Assembly: GCA_002316795.1 (NCBI GenBank)
Contig: DCEE01000034.1
Span: 1-47,645, forward strand
Direction: 5' to 3'
DNA from: Synergistaceae bacterium UBA1037
GTDB taxonomy: Bacteria; Synergistota; Synergistia; Synergistales; Synergistaceae
DNA length: 47,645 nucleotides
Notes under the pieces: model-generated
Databases searched by the model: none
Seen by the model: only the letters and a program-made list of their open reading frames with translations
What the model was told of the DNA's origin: nothing
Translations under genes and position numbers: made by a program
Shown here: piece after piece, positions 42,248 to 47,645 of the stretch
Layout: every line of letters starts with the position of its first letter
How positions within the stretch are numbered: the stretch's first letter is position 1

Positions 42248-43552
42248 ATGAAAAAAAAGGCAACCATCCTAATGATAATGGTTTTGGCACTGCTCTGCCG
42301 GACACTGCCTGCCGGAGCTGATGACGGGCTTATCGACATACACGGGGCTGTCGAACTCACCCTGAAGAACAATTCAGGCCTTAGATTACTCAGGCAGGAG
42401 ACAATAAAGGCATACGCGTTCAAGATACAGGCCGACGGGACTCTCCTCCCGAGCATCACCGCCAACGCCGGCCTGGACAGGCAGAAGGAGAGTACTACTA
42501 ATGACGGAGAAAGAAACGACAACAAAACTGCCGGGGTGACGCTTGAGCAGACGATCTACTCCGGAGGCAAAAATTCCGCGATAAGAGACCAGTCAAAACA
42601 GGTAAAGAACATGGCGGAGATGATAATAGCAGACGGCGAGAACAATGCTGTGGGAGAACTCTACGCAAGGTTCTACAACGTGCTTCTGCAGTGTGAGAGG
42701 ATAAAGGCCGAGGAGTCAGCTGTCAGTACATCCGAACAGCACCTCAGGGAGGTCCGAAGGATGAGGGAGCTTGGGCTCGCCAACAGTCTTGAAGTGATAC
42801 GTGCAGGACAGCAGCTCGCCACGAACACGGCAAACCTAAGCACCGCAAAGGGGCTGTATGAGTCTGCCCATATCTCGCTTATGAATTACATGGCCATCCC
42901 TCCCGAGAAAAGGGTCGGTGTGAAGGGAGAACTTAACGTCCCGGAAGCGGAAGGAGGCAGGCCGCTCTCCCTCGAAAGAGCTCAGGCCAACAGGGCTGAC
43001 CTGAAGAAACTTGAAGAACAGCTGGAATACCAGAAAAACCAGATATTGATAGAAAAAAGCGGCAGCAGGCCTAAAATAACCTTTGGCGCATCAGCAGGAT
43101 ATCTGGATCCCTACCAGAAGACAGATAGAGGGGACGACACCTGGAGGGCCGAACTCTCGGTCACTGTGCCCATCTTCGACAGGAACACCTCAAGGGGGAA
43201 CGCAATAAAGGCCGGCGCCGTGCTTGAACAGGACAAAATTGCGCTTGAACAGAAGGAACTGGACATAAAATCAGAGGTGGAGATCGCCTGGTCAGAGACA
43301 GAAAGCACCCTCCACCACCTTAAGGCTTCGGAAAAGGCCCTTGATCTGGCAAAGGAGTCCCTGCGGCTCGCCGAGGTGGGATTCCGTGAAGGAGTAACTC
43401 CGCAGCTTGACCTGCTGAACGCACAGACTTCGCTCACATCGGCAAGGCTGGATCACGCCAGGTCCCAGTTCAACCACCTTATAGCGATAGTTGCGCTGAA
43501 AGTTACAGAGGGGACAGTCATACAATGGACCGGGGAGAGAAGACTACCATGA
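42248..43552 (+). CDS. TolC-family outer-membrane efflux protein
   Basis: 434 residues with a signal peptide (KKKATILMIMVLALLC, cleavage near PAGA) and the TolC pattern of two repeated halves rich in long helices: LEQTIYSGGK in the first and VTVPIFDRNTSRGN in the second, then LRLAEVGFREGVTPQLDLLNAQTSL, the conserved C-terminal helix motif. It forms the outer-membrane exit duct for the RND pump. GGGGAGTGACATAGAGA upstream is a loose ribosome-binding site. Its stop overlaps the adaptor start as ATGA. Confidence 0.92.
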   Translation: MKKKATILMIMVLALLCRTLPAGADDGLIDIHGAVELTLKNNSGLRLLRQETIKAYAFKIQADGTLLPSITANAGLDRQKESTTNDGERNDNKTAGVTLEQTIYSGGKNSAIRDQSKQVKNMAEMIIADGENNAVGELYARFYNVLLQCERIKAEESAVSTSEQHLREVRRMRELGLANSLEVIRAGQQLATNTANLSTAKGLYESAHISLMNYMAIPPEKRVGVKGELNVPEAEGGRPLSLERAQANRADLKKLEEQLEYQKNQILIEKSGSRPKITFGASAGYLDPYQKTDRGDDTWRAELSVTVPIFDRNTSRGNAIKAGAVLEQDKIALEQKELDIKSEVEIAWSETESTLHHLKASEKALDLAKESLRLAEVGFREGVTPQLDLLNAQTSLTSARLDHARSQFNHLIAIVALKVTEGTVIQWTGERRLP

Positions 43553-44769
43553 CGAACAACAACGACAATGGCTTTTTTAAGAAAAAGGGCACTGAAAGAA
43601 AGAGGCTTTTCCTGATAATCGGAGCGGCAGTGCTTTTGCTGACCTTTATTGGCATATACAGCAGAAGGGAGGCAATATTTTCCAAAACCCAGAACAGCAA
43701 CGGATCTCAGCCTGCCGCGGTCAAGGTCCAGACTGTCAAAGCCGATAAGGTCGTCAGGGAGAGCATAATCCAGAACACTTCGATAGACGCGGTAGACAGG
43801 GTAAAGATCCTGCCGAGGGTAACGGGGAGGCTTGAAAAACTCCATGTGCTCCGGGGTGACACCGTGAAGAAGGGACAGACGATAGCCACCCTTGAACACG
43901 ACCAGCAGGATGCCCTGATAGGTTCGGTCCGGGCACAGGAGGCATCCGCGAAAGCAGATTCCGAGAGGGCAAGGGCTGAGATGATGAACGCGAAGACCAA
44001 CCTCGACAGGTACGCAAGGCTTGTCAAAGAGGGCTTCAGCACGCAGCAGCAGTACGATTCCGTAGAGACCGCCTATACAAGCGCAAGGGCTTCCTACAAT
44101 GCGGCACTTGCCAAAGAGAAACAGGCGGCCGCAGAGCTGGAGCGAGTAAGCTCAGCAAAGGCGGATTACATAATGGTCGCCCCGATAGACGGAACAGTGC
44201 TGGATGATTTCTCACTCACTACGGGAGCGATGATATCGCCCAGCTCTCCCCTGCTTGACATCGCCGACCTCAGCAGGCTCAAGGCAACGCTGAAAGTTCC
44301 CGAATCCAAGATCTTCGCCGTGAAAGCAGGAATGCCGGTCTTCCTCAGGTTTGACGCATTGCCGGCTGAGGAGTTCATCGGTAAGGTAACGAGGATCGAC
44401 CAGTATGTAGACCCCTCAACAAGAACGAGCAACGTCGAGATAGAGCTGGACAACAGGGAGACGGGCGGAAGGCTCCGCCCGGGAATGTTCGGCCAGGCTT
44501 CCATAATTGAGAGGGAAATAGCGAACGCAGTTTTGATACCTGAGAACGCCCTTCACGAAAGTGAAAAAGGGTTCTATGTCTTGCTTGAAGAAAATGGGAC
44601 CGCGAAGCTTCGTGAAGTTTCGACCGGCGTAAGGCAAGGGGCCCTGATACACATTACAGGAGGACTTAATGAGGGAGAGAGGGTTATAATCTTCGGAGGA
44701 AGCACTCTCAACGACGGGGACAGCGTAACTGTCGGCGGAGAAGAGAATAACAAGGATAAATCTGAATAG
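43549..44769 (+). CDS. RND periplasmic adaptor (membrane-fusion protein)
   Basis: 406 residues: one N-terminal membrane helix (RLFLIIGAAVLLLTFIGIY), barrel-sandwich lipoyl halves (LPRVTGRLEKLHVLRGDTVKKGQ and VAPIDGTVLDDFSLTTGAMI), a coiled-coil hairpin between them rich in Ala, Glu and Lys, then beta-barrel and proximal domains (LRPGMFGQASI). It joins the RND pump to TolC. The ATG at 43549 overlaps the previous stop by four bases, favouring it over the ATG at 43525. The order pump, channel, adaptor differs from the common adaptor-pump-channel order. Confidence 0.92.
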   Translation: MTNNNDNGFFKKKGTERKRLFLIIGAAVLLLTFIGIYSRREAIFSKTQNSNGSQPAAVKVQTVKADKVVRESIIQNTSIDAVDRVKILPRVTGRLEKLHVLRGDTVKKGQTIATLEHDQQDALIGSVRAQEASAKADSERARAEMMNAKTNLDRYARLVKEGFSTQQQYDSVETAYTSARASYNAALAKEKQAAAELERVSSAKADYIMVAPIDGTVLDDFSLTTGAMISPSSPLLDIADLSRLKATLKVPESKIFAVKAGMPVFLRFDALPAEEFIGKVTRIDQYVDPSTRTSNVEIELDNRETGGRLRPGMFGQASIIEREIANAVLIPENALHESEKGFYVLLEENGTAKLREVSTGVRQGALIHITGGLNEGERVIIFGGSTLNDGDSVTVGGEENNKDKSE

Positions 44770-44781
44770 GAGGCATCTGAA

Positions 44782-45528
44782 ATGTACAAGGTGGTCTTGC
44801 TCAGGCACGGGGAAAGCGAATGGAACAGGGAGAACAGGTTTACGGGATGGACGGACGTGCCGCTTTCCGAAAAGGGACTTACGGAAGCACAGTCTGCGGG
44901 CAGAATACTGAAGGAAAAGGGATTTGTCTTCGACAAGGCCTATACCTCCGTCCTAAAAAGAGCGATCAAGACCCTCTGGTGCGTACTTGAAGAAATGGAC
45001 CTAATGTGGATCCCCGTGGAGAACTCATGGAAGCTTAACGAACGCCACTACGGAGGGCTCCAGGGGCTCAACAAGTCCGAGACCGCCGCGAAGTACGGAG
45101 ATGAACAGGTAAAGATCTGGAGGCGCAGCTACGCCACACGCCCCCCCCTTCTCGATAAAAGCGATGAAAGGTACCCGGGGAAAGATCCCAGGTACGCCGG
45201 ACTTTCCGAAAAGGAGCTCCCTGAGGGAGAGTGCCTCGAAGACACAGTGGCAAGAGTAGTGCCGTACTGGAAAGAAACCATCGCTCCGGACATAAGGGCA
45301 GGCAAGAAACTTGTTATAGCTGCTCACGGCAACAGCCTCAGGGCACTTGTAAAGTACCTTGACGTAATATCGGATAAAGAGATACTGGAACTCAACATCC
45401 CCACCGGCATCCCCCTCATCTACGAACTTGACGAAGAGCTCAAACCGATCAGGCACTATTACCTCGGCGATGAGGACGCTATAGCAGCTGCCCAGGCCGC
45501 TGTTGCAAACCAGGGCAAGAGCAGGTAA
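44782..45528 (+). CDS. gpmA: 2,3-bisphosphoglycerate-dependent phosphoglycerate mutase
   Basis: Interconverts 3- and 2-phosphoglycerate in glycolysis. 248 residues. [10 protein letters not shown] holds the phosphorylated histidine (H9), [13 protein letters not shown] and LKRAIKTLW follow, [15 protein letters not shown] contains the active-site acid and substrate-binding residues, RRSYATRPP is the dPGM loop, and [14 protein letters not shown] has the second histidine. Full-length dPGM. AGGAGG precedes the ATG. It begins 12 bases after the adaptor gene, so it is probably the last gene of the efflux operon. A terminator follows. Confidence 0.95.
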   Translation: MYKVVLLRHGESEWNRENRFTGWTDVPLSEKGLTEAQSAGRILKEKGFVFDKAYTSVLKRAIKTLWCVLEEMDLMWIPVENSWKLNERHYGGLQGLNKSETAAKYGDEQVKIWRRSYATRPPLLDKSDERYPGKDPRYAGLSEKELPEGECLEDTVARVVPYWKETIAPDIRAGKKLVIAAHGNSLRALVKYLDVISDKEILELNIPTGIPLIYELDEELKPIRHYYLGDEDAIAAAQAAVANQGKSR

Positions 45529-45561
45529 GTGCGGAATAGCGATATTATTTGAAGAACAGCG

Positions 45562-45594
45562 CCCCTTCTACCTCCGGGAAAAGGGGTCTTTTTT
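45562..45594 (+). terminator. Rho-independent terminator
   Basis: CCCCTT pairs with AAGGGG across a 13-base loop, then TCTTTTTT. Ends the efflux-gpmA transcript. Confidence 0.75.
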
Positions 45595-45690
45595 AATTTA
45601 AATAATAATTGAAGCGGTTTTCAGAAAGATATGGTAATATCGTTGAAACAGAGGCACTGATCATATAACCGACCGACAGAGGGTGTTTTT

Positions 45691-47346
45691 TTGAAACTTC
45701 GGCGCCTGTTTTGGCTTGTCTTTCTACTGTGCTCGATAATACCCCCCTTTATACTCTCTGTTTTCTTCATAACCAGGTCATACTACACAGAGAAAAATCT
45801 TGTCCTCAGAAACCTTCAGGCGACATCCTCAGTATTTTCCACTTCCCTCAGAAACATCATTGAGGCCAATAGGACAGACATGGCCGTAACATCCGAAGGC
45901 CCCTTCCTGCAAGGTGTGGTAGCCTCTGAAGGCGGACTTGATGTGATGGATCAGGGTTCCAGGGAGTACCTCGTAAAAATTTTCAAGGCAAGAGTCAGGG
46001 CTTCGAAACTTGTCATGGGCGTATCCCTGATGGACAGAAACGGATTTATACTCGCAAGCAGCAGCGAGGGACTTATCGGAAGCAAAAATCCCCTGCCCGG
46101 AAACTCGTTCGAAAAGATAAAAGATACAAACAGCTACTATCTCACTGACACCTTCTACCTTCCCACACTTACAAAAGTGCCCCTTTACGCTATGATCCTG
46201 CCCCTTTATGGGAAAGATGGGTTCAGAGGAGCGCTCGGTTTCTCCTTTTCTGCAGATTTTATCCAGGAGATGGTGGACAGGGCGGAACTGACGAAAAGAT
46301 TCCAGTCCAGGCTCATAACAGTAGTCGACAGGAACAACAGGATAATCTCGACGAGCGATCCGGATTTTCAGAGGGGGGAATCCCTGAGCAATTATCTGGA
46401 AGGTACGCTGCCTGAGAGCCGATCAGACATATCTGCGGATAAAAAAGTCCCTCCAAAAAAACAGCTGCTTATACGTTTTAAAACCCAGTCAGGAAATAAT
46501 ATCGGTTATTTCTCCAGGATAGATGAAAACGGATGGGGACTACTGCTCTCTATTAACGAGGATGAGATATTGGAGCCGCTTCGCAGAATGATATTCTGGA
46601 ACGCCCTCTTCGCCATCGCTGTGATCATAACCGTCTCGCTCATCTTCACCCGACTCTCCTCATATTTTTCGAAACCGGTCATGGGACTGACTGAGGCCAT
46701 GGAAAGATATCGAAGCGGCGACGAGGATGCCAGATTCGAATACAGAGGCGATGACGAGTTCGGACAGATAGCGCTCGCCTTTAATGAAATGGCGGAAACG
46801 CTGAACGTCGTGTTGGCAAACGAAAAGATCAAAAGCAAGTATTACGAGGACAAGTCAAACATTGACCAGCTTTCGGGAATACTGAACAAGGCCGCCACGG
46901 AGCACCTCATTTCGGGTATCCTGAACGACACTGCTGATTCAGCCTCGCATACGCTCTTCGTTATGGACATCGATGACTTCAAATCGATAAACGACAACTT
47001 CGGACATGCGGCCGGCGACAGAGTGATAAGGGAAGTATCCGCGGAGCTGAAAAAAACGTTCAGGGAAATCGACGTCGTCGGAAGGATCGGCGGAGATGAA
47101 TACATGGTCTTCCTAAGATATGTTGAGCACATTGAGATAATCACAGAAAAGGCGATGCAGATAGCAGAGGCCGCGGAAAGGGCATCCTGCGCCGTGAAAG
47201 GCCTGCCGAAGATAACCATGAGCATCGGATGCAGCAGGTACCCCGCAGACGGGACAACTTTCAGCGAACTCTACGAAAAGGCTGACAAAGCCCTCTACAG
47301 GACAAAAAGTAACGGCAAGAACGGTTTCACTATATATAAAGCCTGA
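45691..47346 (+). CDS. Membrane sensor diguanylate cyclase (Cache-HAMP-GGDEF)
   Basis: 551 residues. A membrane helix (LFWLVFLLCSIIPPFILSVFFI), a ~270-residue periplasmic double-Cache-like sensor, a second helix (FWNALFAIAVIITVSLIF), a HAMP linker (FSKPVMGLTEAMERYRSGDEDARF...DEFGQIALAFNEM), then a GGDEF domain (LFVMDIDDFKSINDNFGHAAGD). The active loop reads GGDEY rather than GGDEF; the catalytic Asp/Glu are kept, so cyclic-di-GMP synthesis is plausible. REID five residues before it matches the RxxD inhibitory site. It starts with TTG after GAGGGTG and stands alone between terminators. The sensed ligand is unknown; small amines and acids are common for Cache domains. Confidence 0.9.
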   Translation: MKLRRLFWLVFLLCSIIPPFILSVFFITRSYYTEKNLVLRNLQATSSVFSTSLRNIIEANRTDMAVTSEGPFLQGVVASEGGLDVMDQGSREYLVKIFKARVRASKLVMGVSLMDRNGFILASSSEGLIGSKNPLPGNSFEKIKDTNSYYLTDTFYLPTLTKVPLYAMILPLYGKDGFRGALGFSFSADFIQEMVDRAELTKRFQSRLITVVDRNNRIISTSDPDFQRGESLSNYLEGTLPESRSDISADKKVPPKKQLLIRFKTQSGNNIGYFSRIDENGWGLLLSINEDEILEPLRRMIFWNALFAIAVIITVSLIFTRLSSYFSKPVMGLTEAMERYRSGDEDARFEYRGDDEFGQIALAFNEMAETLNVVLANEKIKSKYYEDKSNIDQLSGILNKAATEHLISGILNDTADSASHTLFVMDIDDFKSINDNFGHAAGDRVIREVSAELKKTFREIDVVGRIGGDEYMVFLRYVEHIEIITEKAMQIAEAAERASCAVKGLPKITMSIGCSRYPADGTTFSELYEKADKALYRTKSNGKNGFTIYKA

Positions 47347-47352
47347 TCAGAT

Positions 47353-47395
47353 AATCAGAAGGCCAATGGCATGAAGCAGGCCTTCTGATTTTTTT
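47353..47395 (+). terminator. Rho-independent terminator
   Basis: AATCAGAAGGCC pairs with GGCCTTCTGATT across 14 bases, followed by T-rich sequence. Confidence 0.9.
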
Positions 47396-47580
47396 ATACT
47401 TTTAAAGACAGCAAAAGACAAGCTTTTTAAACGCTTTTAATCTTGATCAAATGACAGAAACCGGACCGGCTGCCCCCTGCGCTCACTCATTTCAATCAGC
47501 CAAAAGCACTATGCACGGAGCTTCCATACGGATAGAATCTGAAAATATACAGGGCAGATGCATATCGGGGAGGAAAAAAC

Positions 47581-47645
47581 ATGGCATACGTTCTCGAAAA
47601 GGCAGACAGGGACCTCTTCTACAGCAGGAACGACCCAAAGGACAG
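47581..47645 (+). CDS. Start of an unidentified gene, cut by the window edge
   Basis: GGGGAGGAAAAAC precedes an ATG with 21 codons (MAYVLEKADRDLFYSRNDP...) open to the end. This is too short to identify. Between the terminator and this start (47396-47580) I see no other gene. Confidence 0.7.
   Translation, partial: MAYVLEKADRDLFYSRNDPKD

Noticed and set aside
46900..47130. Degenerate, inactive GGDEF domain
   Set aside because: Only the final Phe is changed to Tyr. The Gly-Gly-Asp-Glu residues and the upstream DxD-like metal residues are kept, so activity is plausible.

Overview
The window looks like a chromosomal segment of a diderm, anaerobic, amino-acid-using bacterium, most probably a member of the Synergistota. 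This assignment is an inference from gene content. Outer-membrane traits (a Kdo-type sugar pathway, an LpxB-like glycosyltransferase, an RND/TolC efflux system) sit beside gene orders familiar from Firmicutes (remB-gyrB, and rsmB-PASTA protein-rpe). Glutaminase, an aminotransferase with an Lrp regulator, a molbindin and a selenoprotein fit a peptide- or amino-acid-fermenting anaerobe. No phage, transposase or CRISPR array is visible.

Layout. 1-1.3 kb: tRNA-Leu(CAA) on the minus strand, then a Cys-rich unknown protein and a PduO-type cobalamin adenosyltransferase. 1.3-3.9 kb (minus): rarA and a HAD-like gene behind a probable 6S RNA. 4.0-11.3 kb (plus): a glycogen block made of a GH57-phosphorylase fusion, glgA and glgC, with a glutaminase gene overlapping the end of glgC. 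11.25-11.75 kb: about 500 bp of non-coding DNA packed with helically phased short repeats, palindromes and a 54-bp inverted repeat. 11.8-14.4 kb: an Fe-S operon (Rrf2 regulator, NifS, NifU, MOSC protein). 14.5-18.2 kb: a Zn/Cd-type P-ATPase and a convergent CoA-disulfide-reductase-like flavoprotein.

18.4-21.2 kb: an ArsC/Spx-like gene with an in-frame UGA at its catalytic cysteine (probable selenoprotein), a molbindin, and an Lrp regulator with its aminotransferase. 21.2-24.4 kb (minus): kdsB-kdnB-kdnA, a predicted pathway for 8-amino-Kdo. 25.1-28.2 kb: tRNA-Ser(UGA), copA, copZ and a small exported protein. 28.2-33.2 kb (minus): yugP-like protease, then rsmB, a PASTA-only membrane protein, rpe and a RodZ-like protein. 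33.2-36.7 kb: a GntR regulator with a DegT sugar aminotransferase, a small membrane protein that may be read from a leaderless mRNA, and an LpxB-related protein. 36.8-38.9 kb: remB-gyrB. 39.1-45.5 kb: RND pump, TolC-like channel, adaptor and gpmA. 45.7-47.3 kb: a sensory diguanylate cyclase. A further gene starts at 47581 and runs off the window.

Most noteworthy: the selenocysteine ArsC/Spx-like gene that conventional gene calling would truncate; the structured repeat mosaic between glsA and the Fe-S regulator; the 8-amino-Kdo operon; the GH57-phosphorylase fusion with a strong internal ribosome-binding site; and the 6S RNA beside rarA. All functional calls come from reading motifs and context by eye. 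No database search was run.
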